Source of the DNA: Mycteria americana
Lineage: Eukaryota; Chordata; Aves; Ciconiiformes; Ciconiidae
DNA: 64,000 nt
Direction: 5' to 3'
Assembly: GCF_035582795.1 (NCBI RefSeq)
Contig: NC_134379.1
Coordinates: 1,736,001 to 1,800,000, forward strand
How positions within the stretch are numbered: position 1 is the stretch's first letter; each line of letters begins with the position of its first letter. Positions 1-11,763 of this stretch are shown here, piece by piece. The notes under the pieces are model-generated. The model was given only the letters and a program-made list of their open reading frames with translations, made no database searches and was not told the DNA's origin. Position numbers and translations under genes: made by a program.

Positions 1-515
1 GAAAAACTATATTTAGGGAAAAAATTGCACCCTTGGAGCAAGCAGTTCTGTCTTAGGAAACAGCTTCAGAATCCCTGCCCAGCTGATGCTGCTAAAATAT
101 TTTACAAAGGAAAAAAATAGGCAAAGTAAAAATTCAGAACTTTCTTGATGCGGGGGTATAAGTTCTGTTCTAGAGTTAAGTAGTGCAAAACTGTACAAGG
201 AGGAAGAGAAAGGAAGTTGTTATTCATGGGCATGACTGACCCATAATGTGAGTGGCTAATTCCTAAATATTAAGCTGTCTCTCTGACTGGCATAAATATT
301 CCCAAATACCTCTGACTTGGAATAACAAGTCTTCACAATATTCATATTTTAGATATCCCAGAAGTTTCACACTAAACTTGTAATTCCCTTAATAGGAGAC
401 TTTCTTAAGCACACCAAAAAACTGCAAAGAAACATGCACAAACATTAAAACTAAAAGCCTTTTCCCAAGGTGGTGGGATGCTGCCCTGAGGGGAAACCGT
501 GGCATGAATCTTGGG
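1..515. other. intergenic DNA, nothing recognised
   Basis: AT-rich single-copy-looking sequence up to the first CR1 element. No open frame, splice-site pair or RNA gene could be supported. In the conserved gene order the next gene upstream of AKAP1 would be SCPEP1 (recalled from the human map), but no exon of it is recognisable here. Confidence 0.5.
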
Positions 516-1225
516 ATAGAATCATAGAACGATTAAGGTTGGAAAAGACCTCTAGGATCATCGAGTCCAACCATCAACCCAACACCTCCGTGCCTACTAA
601 ACCATGTCCTGAAGTGCCACATCTGCACAGGTTTTTTAACTCCTCCAGGGCTGGTGACTCTACCACCTCTCTGGGCAGCCTGTTCCAGTGCTTCACCACC
701 CTTTCAGTAAATAAATTCTTCCTAATACCAAGCCTAAACCTCTCCTGACGCAACCTGAGGTCATTTCCTCTTGTCTATTGCTAGTTACTTGGGAGAAGCA
801 ACTGACACCCACCTCATTACATCCTCCTTTCGGGCAGTTGTGGAGAGCGATGAGGTCTCCCCTCAGCCTCCTTTTCTCCAGGCTGAACAACCCCAGGTCC
901 CTCAGCCGCTCCCCATCAGCCTTGTGCTCCAGACCCTTCCCCAGCTCCGTTGCCCTTCTCTGGACACGCTCCAGCCCCTCAATGTCTCTCTTGGAGTGAG
1001 GGGCCCGAAACAACACAATATTCGAGGTGCAGCCTCACCAGTGCCCAGTACAGGGGCACAATCACTGCCCTGGTCCTGCTGGCCACACTATTGCTGATAC
1101 AAGCCAGGATGCTGTTGGCTTTCTTGACCACCTGGGCCAGATGAATTTGGTACCTCTGAATATCAACATCACTGCTAGGATTAGCCTCATCCCAGTGCTT
1201 CACAACTGCGAGCAGCTGCCTTAAA
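516..1225 (-). mobile_element. CR1 retrotransposon fragment (copy A), 5'-truncated
   Basis: The left edge carries the AGAATCATAGAA motif, the reverse complement of the short ATTCTATG-type repeats that end CR1 elements, so the element lies on the minus strand. Reading the minus strand, 693-1016 and 979-1203 encode decayed pieces of the C-terminal end of the CR1 ORF2 reverse transcriptase ([20 protein letters not shown] is readable, as is [17 protein letters not shown]). The frames are broken and there is no endonuclease, so it cannot move. It matches copy B at 25685-26335 through about position 1139; the last 85 bases differ from copy B and are assigned less surely. Confidence 0.93.
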
Positions 1226-4200
1226 CTGTATCAGATGCTAAGGGAAATTGCTGCCCTGTCCGTGGCAGCGAGCTGCTGCGAGGGTGGGGCGAGAGAAGCA
1301 TGTCCTGTTCTTCCCTGCAGTGGGCTGACCCCAGAATGGCTTGGAGCCACCTGTGAAGGTGACCAAATGCTGTCATGGGTTAACGGCTGCTACAGCTACA
1401 CAAACACCCACATGCACGAGATAGGGTGAAATCTGGTCCCTTACATCCTGCCATAGGATTGAATTCTACTGCAAGTTTGTCACTTCTGCGATTGTCAAAT
1501 GCTTTTTATTTTTCTACCCTCCCCTTAGGCCCATCTGTATAGGAAAGGTGGACAGAGAACACATGAACATAAATATAATGTGGTTAGTCCCTTGGTGTCA
1601 CAGAACTAAAAACTAAAGCCAACCTCTTGTAGCGTTGAAGAGTACTACTGACCATTCCATTTCAGAGCAATGCTGGTCCTTTCCCACTACTAAAGTTCCT
1701 GCTTTATAGGTATGAATCCTTTGTGTCTCGGAACATTGGTTTCTTCAGTTGACTGCTGCTATGTTTAACAAGCTCTCAAATGAAAATAAATCCCAGGGTT
1801 GTGTGGGTGGAGAGTGTAGAATAACATCTCCTGTGATGTGACTTGTTAAAACAAGTATGGGTTTGTTCTCCAAAGCAGTAATGAAAAAAAAGTCCAATGA
1901 CTGCATCTTTAGGGATATTCAAATGATAGTGCTATAAATAGCGATGAGTAGCTAACTGTATGTTAAAGAAAAATCCCACTGAACTATTAAATTGTATTTT
2001 TTTTCTCATAGCATACTCTTCTTCAGAAAAACTAGAAATATCTGTTCCGCTGCTTCTACCCCCAGTTAGTGTACTTAGAGAATGACGTCTGCCCAGGAGA
2101 TCCAGGTGCTCAGTAGGACACATTGCGTAAACCGAAGAAGACCTGGTCATCCAGACCTCCTCCACGGCCTGTGAAGACACAGGTAAATGAAATGGCCGGG
2201 TCCAGAAGAGGTGGATCAGGGACAGGCCTGACTGGGAGTGAGTTTTCCAAGCCCTAGGTTAGCAACTCTGCTTCCTGAGCCTACTGATGTTTAAGATACA
2301 AGATGCCAGGCGGGGGGGCAGTGGGTGCCTCTTCCTCACTTCTGGGCTCCATTCCCTTTGCCCTAATTTGCTTTCTATGAAGTTCCTCCACGTGCTAGCT
2401 GTGCTCCCCAGCTCCTTGCAGTATCAGCCATTGGGGTTTTTTTCCCCTTTCTTGGCGATTCCCTTTCCCTTTACTAACTGCCCCCTACCCCTCCTGGAGC
2501 TCACCGCGAGACAGCCGTTCTCATTGCTGAGAGGTCTGGAGCACATGTAGTGCAGTGCAGGCAGGTAGAAGAGGAGGCTTTCAGCTTTCCTCCCAGTGGT
2601 AGCACATGAAAAGAGGGTGCAATGAAAAGTTCTGCGTAGCGTGAGAGAGACCTACCCAACTGTCTATGAACAGGCATGACTGAACACGGGCCAGAGACAG
2701 TGCAGAAACAGCGGCTCTGAGCCAAAGAAGAGGCTGGTTCAGAGCAATGCAAAACATACAAAGGCTTAAAGGCCCCACGATACAAACACAAGTGAGGCCA
2801 CTGGGGTGGCTGAGGCAGCACAACAAAACAAGGGAAGGAATTTCTGCATTTGCCCAAAACTCTTGGCATCTAAGTCTCCGTGCAGTAGGGATCAAAGAGC
2901 AAAGGCTGCCTCTGTGCTGCTAAATCCTGCTGTATGTTGAATTACTCACGTCAAGAGACATGCACGGAAAGAAGAAGCCATCGCCAGCTCTGTGTACTGT
3001 GTCCTTCCGAAGGCTGCACTGGATCTTGTCCTGCAGGGCTGATTCTCCTCTGCTCTCCCTCCAGCCAGGCCCATCCTTGTTTTTAACTCCTGCTCTCACG
3101 CAGTTCCTGAAAGGGGGAAAAATTACTGCTACTCCCTCCATCAGCTGCAGGGCAAACGCAGCTGCGCTGCTCTGAGAAGTCCTGCACAGAGGCAGGCACG
3201 GCTCTCGGAAGTGGCCCAGCCTCTCGCCCACGGCAGCTCTCTACCTGCTGTTGGGAGAGGAGGGCTCTGCCGTGGCTGCGGAGCGGGACGCCAGAAGCAC
3301 TGTCGTGCTTGGCACACACCCCTTGCTGCTGACAAAAGCAACAGAAGAGAGCAGTTAACAGACGGACGAAGCCAGGCTCGTGCCGAGCGCAAGGAACCGG
3401 CTGTAGCACTCTGAGGACTGGATCAAAGACCCTGCAAAGCAATTCAGCAAGTACACCTCCGTGGGCCTTCATTTTCCGGTTCTGTTTGAGATGTTAATGG
3501 GTATACCTGTAATTTGCAGCAAAGACACAGATAAAAAAAGGCAAGAATAAATTGGCCTCGAGGATGCTGACATACCTTACCTGTTCTTTTCTCCTTTTCA
3601 GTAATCCTTTTACTTTGTATGGTGCAAATTTTTCTGCTGGGAACATTTGTTTGCTTTTTAAATCATCGTGAAAATTGAACTAGCAGGATAGAAAACTGTT
3701 TCCCACTCGTGAAAAATTCAGAGACGTGAACTGCTTCTGTAAGAATAATGTGACTTGTCAGACATGGAAGCAGTTAATTGTTCTGTTAGCAGTGTTTGTT
3801 TTATTTGACATCAGTTTAATTCCATTATTACTCAACAGAATATATTCTTCTTTTCACAATAGTAAAGCTTATGGACTTTGACTACTATAAGAGCTCAGCT
3901 ATGCACTGCACACAGAGCAAGATACCGGTTTTGTCCCGAGAGCTTGAAGTGTTTATAGTCACCATCTGTGTCTGAGACAGGCTGTCTTTGTGACCTTGGA
4001 CAAATCTCTCAACGTCTTACAACCAGGCATCATAAACGCCTGAATTGCCCAACTGTAACAGCCAAGGATAGCCGTCAGTTGGTGGAATTCTTAACAGACA
4101 AACTTCTGAGAGCTTCAGATTAAAGACATTAAAAGGGCAAAGTCTTAGCATGTTGTATTTTTTCCGCTTCATGTGTAGCGCACTTTGTAGTCTTTAAGCA

Positions 4201-6179
4201 GATATTTTTTATTAATTTCTCACTGCTCTAAACAAAAAGATTGAGGCAAATCAGGAACTTTTCACAGAAAAATACTTACACAAACTAGTAATTTAGGGAG
4301 GACAATACTGCTCAAACACGATTCTGTGATTTTTCCAGGTTACTCATTTACACTCTCTAATGTACGAACTGCTTGCTGCATACAAGTGTAAATAAACAAC
4401 TGAGCAGGTTTAACTCCAGCCAGCCTGGTTAGTCAGGCCAATAAAACCACCCTGGTGTCCCGCTGTTAAGGTGTTTACAACAGATTTCCTGCATCATGAC
4501 ATAGCGTAGAGCATGCCGTTTACAGCCAGGCAAGCTCATAGGACTGGAAAAGGCTGTGCAGAATGAAAGACTTGGTTACTGGAGAAAGGAAGGAGGCTAA
4601 TTTTGGAGTAATCTATTGTGGATGAAAAGCAAGATCGGGCTTTCACAGGTGTGGAGGCTGTAAGGAGACTGATGCTGTCCTACACTCCTGCAGCTCCCAC
4701 TGGTTACCACCAGGATTTGTTCTGGTTTATAGTCTCACTTCTCCTTGCTCTGCTGTTCCCTGCTACCTCTTCTTGCCCCAAAGCACACCTGCATGAGCCA
4801 TCTCTCCCTGGCCTATTTCTTCCCTCTGACTTTGCCTCCAAGTTTCCAAAAGATAAAAAAGGAGCCTAAGTTGTTCTGTTGGGAAATCCAGAGCCATCTC
4901 TGTTACCACAAAGACAGCTCCAGTGACAAACCAAGAACAGTTTCCTCTCCGTTGCACACAACGCAGAACCAAATCCTGAAAAAGTGCAGGTACAGCAGCG
5001 TCCCAGGGGCCACCCCAGTGCCCAGATGCAGCAGGTGCCCTCTGATGTGCAGCAGAAGCGAATACCGTGCCAGGCTGCATAGGAAGGAGAAGCACCCAGA
5101 AAAAGCTGACTCCTGTGACTCCGTGCCTTTCCACGCAACCGTGCTGGATTATTTGGAGAGAGGATATACCACTCCCAAACTGCTTTTCCCATACAGACTC
5201 AGCATGGAGGCCAAACTCCTCCCCTCCTGGATGTTAACAGTGTCATTAACACAGAAAGTAACAGTGATCCCCCATAAAGGTCAGCGCAGAACTTTTCCCA
5301 AGACATGGCTGCTTCTCAGATTGCTCCAGCCACACCCCATATCCTTCTCCTCTTTCATACCAGTCTGCTGTGCAAACTCCCAAGCTCCTTAGAATAACTA
5401 CAACTCTTTCCCACAGTCTCCTCCAAGTGACTCGCCCAGAGCCGCCCTCAAAGCTACTGTCAAACAAGCCCCTACGCCCCAAAGAGCACTCCAGCGCCAG
5501 CAACAACAAGCCACGCTTTTCTCCTGCATGTGCCCCCCAAAGCCTCAGAGATTCCTTGGGACACAGAAATCATTTAAACACCAAATTTTCTTTAAGGATG
5601 CAAAAAGCTCGGGGGGGGGGGGGGGGGGAACATCGCAAGTATTTAACAGTAAAATGTAAACAAAAGTCTCCATTAATTCCAACTTTGTGCTACTGCAGCT
5701 AAGCAGTAACCCTGCCCAAACACAGATTTTCATTCCTCATTCTGGCTCAGCCTTGGCAGACAGCAGCTCCAACCCCGCATTGCTGTAGCTGCTGGCTAAT
5801 ACGTTTGCTTACTGTCTAGCATTTCGTCACCAGCTAAGCACTGGCGGCACTTGCCTATAACTTTGTATAAAGCACAGATTCACCTCTGTTTACTCGCTTG
5901 AAGAGCACGGTGGAAGCTAGCAGTGTCTGGCTGTGTTAGGAGACAACCAAGAGCTTTGGCTCCAGGGCTGCGATGAGCCTGATGACGAGCCAGCAGAGAA
6001 CAGGGTTGAGCGGTTGGAGCAGATGAGGGTGCTCAGATGCAGCCTTTATGAGAGGAAAAAGGAGCAAAGAGCCATTCCTAGCCCTTTGAAGAGGTGAATC
6101 AGATACCCGAGGACTGGCCGAAGCAGAAGACACAGCAGGTCCTGCCAGTAAGAGAGGAGGCAGCTCGCCGCCTCGCAGG
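1226..6179. other. intergenic DNA upstream of AKAP1
   Basis: Nearly 5 kb with no supportable gene. The longest forward frame (4745-5392, 215 codons) shows no recognisable domain, no splice logic and biased low-complexity composition, so it is treated as chance. There is a G homopolymer at 5611-5628. The 3' part becomes GC-rich as it enters the AKAP1 CpG island. Confidence 0.5.
5611..5628. repeat. G18 homopolymer
   Basis: An uninterrupted run of 18 G on the + strand. Its length in the genome is uncertain because such runs are error-prone in sequencing. Confidence 0.9.
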
Positions 6180-6642
6180 AGCCTCGGGGCAAAGCGCCGC
6201 GACCAGACGGGCCGGGCGGCTGTGAGAGGGCAGGAAGCGCTCGCCACGCCGCCGGGCTGGAGGGGGACCCCGCGGGGCTGCGCCACGCCAGCAAGTGGGA
6301 AACCCTCTATTACAGCAGCTCCCGGGCTGCTGGCAGAGGCCCAGCCTGTCGCCTGGCGAGGCGCCGGGCTGCTTCCCGCCTGGGGATGAGGGACGCCACA
6401 GGAGCCGGCCCAGCCGCCGCCGCGACCAGGGCCGACTGGGCCTCGGCGGCACCACTCCCTCCGCGCCGGGGCAGAGGGGACCCCTCTGGGGCGAACCCCC
6501 GCGAGGAAGGGAGGGAAGGAGGGAGGGATGGAGGCGGCGGCGGGCCGAGCTCCCACCCTGCGCCCCAGCAACAAGAACGAACACAAACCCCGACGCGGCC
6601 GAGCCGCTCCCCTCAGGTACGGCCGCGGGAGACGCAGAGGAG

Positions 6643-6654
6643 TGCGCAGGCGCA
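6643..6654 (+). promoter_or_regulatory. NRF-1 binding site candidate
   Basis: TGCGCAGGCGCA fits the palindromic nuclear respiratory factor 1 consensus (YGCGCANGCGCR). NRF-1 drives nuclear genes for mitochondrial proteins, which suits AKAP1, an outer-membrane scaffold. The site is seen directly; its use is inferred. Confidence 0.65.
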
Positions 6655-6689
6655 GCCCTGGGGAGGCGGGGTCTCGCGGGACGCGGCGC

Positions 6690-6699
6690 TCTCGCGAGA
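6690..6699. promoter_or_regulatory. TCTCGCGAGA promoter palindrome
   Basis: A perfect copy of the ten-base CGCG palindrome found in many vertebrate TATA-less CpG-island promoters and known as a binding site for BANP. A partial copy (TCTCGCGGGA) lies about 20 bases upstream. It sits between the NRF-1-type site and the GC boxes. Confidence 0.65.
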
Positions 6700-6728
6700 G
6701 GGGCGGGGCGGGCGGGCGGGGCGGCGGG
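6700..6728 (+). promoter_or_regulatory. clustered GC boxes (Sp/KLF type)
   Basis: Overlapping GGGCGGGGC and GGGCGGGC motifs immediately downstream of the CGCG palindrome. They are typical of CpG-island core promoters and probably mark the start region of AKAP1 exon 1. Confidence 0.6.
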
Positions 6729-6729
6729 A

Positions 6730-6856
6730 GCCGCTGCATGTCCCAGCCCGGCGGCCCGGCCGGGCTGCACGTGGGCTTGGCGCGGGGGGCGGCGGGCGGG
6801 ACCGGGACCTGCTCCGGGCACCGGCGCGGGAGGGCGGCGCCGCCGCGCTGGACCGT
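6730..6856 (+). other. AKAP1: AKAP1 exon 1 (non-coding, 5' end approximate)
   Basis: The 3' boundary is supported by CGTCC followed by a perfect GTAAGT donor at 6857. The matching acceptor is at 18162-18163 before exon 2. The 5' end is only placed after the GC-box cluster and is not determined by the sequence. It is taken as untranslated because exon 2 carries an in-frame stop just upstream of the AKAP1 start codon. A CACGTG E-box lies at 6768-6773 within it. Confidence 0.55.
6768..6773. promoter_or_regulatory. CACGTG E-box
   Basis: A canonical USF/MYC-type E-box (GCACGTGG) close to the presumed start of AKAP1 transcription. The match is exact but the motif is short, so occupancy is unproven. 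Confidence 0.4.
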
Positions 6857-9800
6857 CCGTAAGTACCGCCGCGGGCCGTCGCCCGAGCCCTCGGAGAGCG
6901 GTGGGGCCCGCCGCCCCGGGCTGTCAGCCGGCCAGCTCCCCTCAGCGCAGCGCCGCGGGTCTGGCGGGGCCGCCGCTCCCGGCCGGGGGCCGCGGAGCGG
7001 GGCGGGGGGGTGCTGGCCACGCCGCTCTCCCCGCAGGCTGCCGCTCGTTAGGCCGTGGCTGCGGCGGGAGCGGTCCTGCACGGCCCGGCCGCGCCGCTGC
7101 GCCCAAGGTCGGCGCCGCCGCGCTCGGACCCCGGCCCGGCCCGGAGGTCACCCCCGGCGCTCGGCGGGGCCGTGGGGCGGCCGGTGCTGCCGCCCTGGCT
7201 GGGGCGCCCGGTGCGGAGCGGGGAGTGCCCGCGGGCACGGCGGAGGCTCCGCCGGCGTCGCCGCTCGGGGCCCCAGGGCAGCGGGCCGGGCTGTGCCGGT
7301 GCCCGGCGGGGAGCTGAGCGCGGCTGCGGGCGAGGGCTGCGGCGGCCGCCGGAGCCTGGCAGCGGGGCGGGAGGGCTCTCTCCGCGAAGTGAGTGGCAGT
7401 TCCGAGTCCCTCGGTGTTTGCTGGGTGCTTTACTACTCGTTTCCCACTCGACAATAGCAAAGTCAGTCAGTGCGTTCATGAGAGAATCAGCTGTGCGGGC
7501 CGAAGGGATCGTGCGAGTTGGTATTAAACGTGACTCATTCCCGCTGCAAACCCTGCTGCAGCTACTTAGAAATGAAAGCAAGGGGTGACATAAATGTTGC
7601 AGACTCGGTAGTAAAGATTAAGGATGCCTTGTGTTGTCTCTTGTATGTCTGGCGTGGCAAGGCTTGCTTGTGTTATGGTAATAGCCGATAGAAACTGTTA
7701 TTAGCAAACTTTTCATATATTGCAGTGACGCCTATTTGTTTGTAAGCCAGCATGGAATATAGTCAGGAGCAAAGGAATTAAATTATATTGCTACTGAGGA
7801 AGTCGTGTTTCAGTAGCCTTGCTTTCCTGGAAGAATCCTTGTTTTTTGACTTCTTTTCTTTTCTTTTTTTCTTCTTCTTCCCGCTCCTTGAAGCAAATAA
7901 GATCTAAGTTACTCGTGTTCCAGAATTGGGCAACTTGATCTATGTCTGGCTAAGTCCTTTATCGCAGTCCAGTAAGTTATACCATGAAGCAGGGAACACA
8001 AATGAACGGGCATCTATCTCGGTAAGGACGTCCTTTTCATTAAAGTTATCTGTAATAGTAGGAAACGGCAACAAAAGCTGCGTTCGACCGCAGTCCGTCT
8101 GTTAGGGAAAAGTAAGGGGCTGTGGAATGGAAGTCGTTCTGACTCTCTGTGCTTGCAGGTCACAGTTGTGCTAGCACCTGCCGAGTGTTATCCGAGCCTC
8201 TGTGGACTTTGTCTCGAGTGAAAGGAGATGGCTTGTTGCTGAGGGACGTAGTAGCAGGAGATGGTAACTTTTTCTACTGTTTGCTTTGTGCCCGTGACTG
8301 ATCTGCTGAGTTACGGCCCTACGGGTGTGCGCGGTATAGCTAAGGAAGAGCACGTGGCGTGCTGGAGCGCGGCACGCTGCTCGTGAGGGAGGTATGGCTT
8401 TTTCTTGGTAGCACATGGAGCAGACCAGAGCTGTCAGAGCAACTGAGCTGAGCTTGCTCCTCTGCAGGGGGGTCACTGTGTGACTCGGTTCAAGTCACTT
8501 AACCTCTTCGTTCTTTAATGAGCTTCCTCTGTAAAGGGTGAAATACTGTGCAGGCATCTGCTGAGCTGCTGTACCTGTTGTCTAGTAATCTCAATGTACC
8601 TGTGATTCTGGAAGAGGATAGCACAGCTTTACTGCATGTGTCCTGGTGGCACAGTTTAGTTCTTGATTAATTCGTTTGCTTGCACGTGCTGCCTGGTGCA
8701 CTGAAGGAAGTGACAACCTTTTAGTAAGTTAAAAGGAGCAAGAAGCCTGTAGAACTTGAGCTGTGCTTGAAGCTTGCTAGAATCCACCTTCTTACTGCAT
8801 TGCCTGCTGTCCTGGTACCACTCACCTGAGAGTCCCCTACCTTCTGTTTCAGTGTTTCATTGAGCTCCTGAAGGACTTTTAAAAGCTCTCAATGGACACC
8901 AGTGCTGGGGGATTTAGGCAGGTGAATCTCACCATGATTGTAACAGTATCTTCTACAACAGGGCTATGGGCTGGTTGCTCTCAGACGTGAGAGAAGGGAT
9001 ACTGTTGTGCTTGGAGCGTCTGCAGGAACCCAGTCGTCGTGTGTTCTGGTAGCCGCTTCTTACTTAGGTGCGCTCTCCTGAGTCGCACCAAGTTTAGATA
9101 CCCATCCTAGGAACCGGATTCCTTCTTAAAGATCTCTGGAGATGCTTTGAGATACTAATACTGAAAATTGTCGACTGCCTAGAAGGCCTTGCCTTTAACC
9201 TAGACATGCCACAATGCCTGAAATTAGACAACAGGAATTCCCCTCGCCACCCAGGGTGCGAGATGAAGGTACCTGCAGCTCAGATCCACCGCGGTACGTA
9301 GGTTGCCGGTTCCTGCCGATTCTCTTGGGAGTTAACTGTGACAGGAGTTTGTTTGTTTGAGGATTGCGGCCAGAGCTGTTCAGAGCCAGAAGCAGCTGAT
9401 TTGCTACTTTGAGAGTCTTGTGTGCATTTTGAAAACATTGCAGGCTGACTTCAGGGGTATTTGAGAGCAAGTATACTTTTGCAGTTGTAGAGTTATCTGA
9501 AGAGCATAACGCTTTAAAAGCAACATACCCCACTTATCTATGGCTCTCACTTTTCATGTGCACTTAACTGATGTGAAAAAATTATTTAAGGTATTTCTAG
9601 TGTCCGGGGAGACTGTAACAAGATCAGGGCTGGTATCCCAGGTGCCCTTAGCAACATCTAGAAGTAATAAAAAACATTAATTAAAACATTAATTACTTTT
9701 AATTGTTTAATGTTTCAGATCTAATGACTAGCCCTTTTAAAATCCTGATTTCTAACTACAGTGCTTCTGTGGAACTCTTAATGCAAATGGCTGGTTAAAC

Positions 9801-10692
9801 TTCATGAAGTGCTGATTAACTTCAGGCAGCCACTTTCAGATACTTGGAAGAAGCTATTTTATTCAGCAGGTGCTTAATATTTCCTGGAAATTAAGGCTGT
9901 TGAGTTTGCTTCCCATGGGGATTGCTGAAGGCGATATGTTTGCATGTCACTCACTGCCTTTGCAAATGATCTCTCTTCAGCTGGTTTACTGTGGGTTTTT
10001 TATTGTCCACTACATGGTTCTGTTTAACTTTGCGTTTGGTACCCTGGCTGGAAGCTGACTCTGAATGTACGGGCCCTGTACATTACTATTAGCAGAGTTG
10101 AATATTTCATAAAGGAGCATTTAAAATCACTCTTCAGCAAACGAATCACTGCTTGTAGACCTGAGGAGTCCTGATTGCCTTTGACCTCTGCTGCCACCTG
10201 GCAATGAGGACGAGAAACTTACCATGTGCTAGAGCTGCTTTTGACTCCCTGTGTATAAATAGCAGCGGTTCCTGGCAAAAGCTCATGATCTGCATGTGCC
10301 TCTTGTATCGGGGACATTAGCTTTGCTTAGGGATAAATCTGCGAACTGGAAACTTGAAGTCTCTGGAACAAAGATTGGAGCAGGTATCCCCATAAATTTT
10401 AGGGCTGTGACCCTGCAGTTTCCCCTTCCTTAAAGAGGAGCTTCTTTTGTCATGAGCTTGGACTCATATTCCATTTCTTCTTGAAATGCAGGGTTAGGAA
10501 GATTTTTTTTTTTTTTGGTGTTCAGGGGTGCAGGAAAGAAATTTGCACATCACTTCCCTAAAATATTTCAAGTTGAATGGAATATAGTCCTGTTTGGTAA
10601 AGAGAATGGGCTCTCATCTCTCAAGTTGGAATACCTATTTTCTATTCCTTGTGTTTCCTCCAACTTGATATGACTGTAGGAAGGTCACTTAA

Positions 10693-11763
10693 TTATTTTC
10701 CAGAATTTCAGAAAAAATACATCCAGTACTTAGCATTTTGTGTTTGCTTTACACCAATGAAGCTAATGCAGCCCTTGCTATGGGCAACATAGTGTAGTGT
10801 CCACTACAGGTGCATCTTATAAATTAAAATTTAAAAGTGACCAGCTAAGTCAAATGCCTGCCATCTGTATCAATTTCTGTCTTGGCTTTGCTTTTTTTAA
10901 AAAGGACTGTGAAAGCTGAGGAAAGGAGGCAGCCTGCAATCTTTGGGGAAGCCTTTCTGTGTAGGAGAACAGCCCCCAGCGTCGTCTGGGCGAGGGCTTG
11001 CAGGTGCTGCTGTAATACGGCTCAAAGTGAAGCATGTCTCTCTCTGATTAGGTCTCAAGTATGTTGCATAACTTCTTGTAGTAAGCTTGTTAATGCATAC
11101 AAGTTATCTTCCTGCTTGTTCAGTCTAAACGACTCCTAGTGAAACCTTTGCTGTTCCTTCCTGGCGTAGATGAATATAGAGTGCCTTTTTCACAAATGTT
11201 TGATATCCTTCCTCTCTCTGCGCTTCTGCGACTCACTCTCGGCAAGCCAAGCCCGGGGCATGAGGCTTCCAACTGAACAACATTGCTTTTTGCCTTTCTG
11301 TTTGTCTCGTCCAGCTTTTGTTTTGAGAAGCTGTTTATCAAGGTCTGGTTGCTGTGCGCAGTAAGCCTCCTGGTGAGCAGCTCTCGATGCTGTTCCCCAG
11401 ATACCTGTTTGGTCTCAGCGCTGTCTCTCGAGCCGTATCAGTGTGTTGTGGTGTAAACCTCACCATTCTGTCTCCTTGAAAATTCAAGTCTGTTTTTTGT
11501 CTTGTGTGCAGAGTATATTGGAAGCCTTTGGTTAGTTTAGTCTCTGCTCCTCAGTGGTGTACGTGCCTGTTGTGTGGAAATTGATACAGATGCCAGGCAT
11601 TTGACTTAGCTGGTTGCTTTTAAATTTTAATTTATAAGCCGCACCTGTAGCGGACACTACACTATGCTGCCCATAGCAAGGGCTGCATTAGCTTCATTGG
11701 TGTAGAAGCAAACACAAAATGCTAAGTATTGGATGTATTTTTTTCTGAAATTCTGGAAAATAA
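10693..11763. repeat. large inverted repeat, ~185-bp arms and ~700-bp spacer
   Basis: The left arm (10693-10877) reappears as its reverse complement at 11577-11763, from TTATTTTCCAGAATTTCAG at the outer edge to CTGTATCAATTTC at the inner edge. By eye about 94% of positions agree, with only scattered substitutions and one- to two-base indels. The spacer is 10878-11576. No flanking target-site duplication and no transposase frame are visible. In the AKAP1 pre-mRNA the arms could pair into a long intronic hairpin. It could be a local inverted duplication or two copies of an unrecognised repeat. Confidence 0.93.

Larger units (their letters stand above)
6180..7400 (+). promoter_or_regulatory. AKAP1: AKAP1 CpG-island promoter region
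   Basis: A block of very high G+C with dense CpG, sharply different from both flanks. It contains an NRF-1-type site, a TCTCGCGAGA palindrome, clustered GC boxes and an E-box within about 130 bases, followed by a consensus splice donor at 6857. No TATA box is visible, as expected for a CpG-island promoter with dispersed start sites. Several long frames cross this block on both strands; they are products of the base composition. A second plausible donor (GAA then GTGAGT, intron starting at 7389) could serve an alternative first exon. Confidence 0.8.

Noticed and set aside
4745-5392. 215-codon forward frame upstream of AKAP1
   Set aside because: No recognisable domain, no consistent splice sites and no known gene expected in this position; treated as chance.
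5936-7588. Long frames on both strands in the AKAP1 CpG island (up to 381 codons)
   Set aside because: Arg/Pro/Ala/Gly-rich translations in every frame are a composition effect of CpG islands; no domains and no matching splice structure.
10693-11763. The intron 1 inverted repeat as a DNA transposon with long terminal inverted repeats
   Set aside because: No target-site duplication flanks the outer edges, no transposase remnant is seen in the spacer, and the arm ends carry no known transposon terminus.
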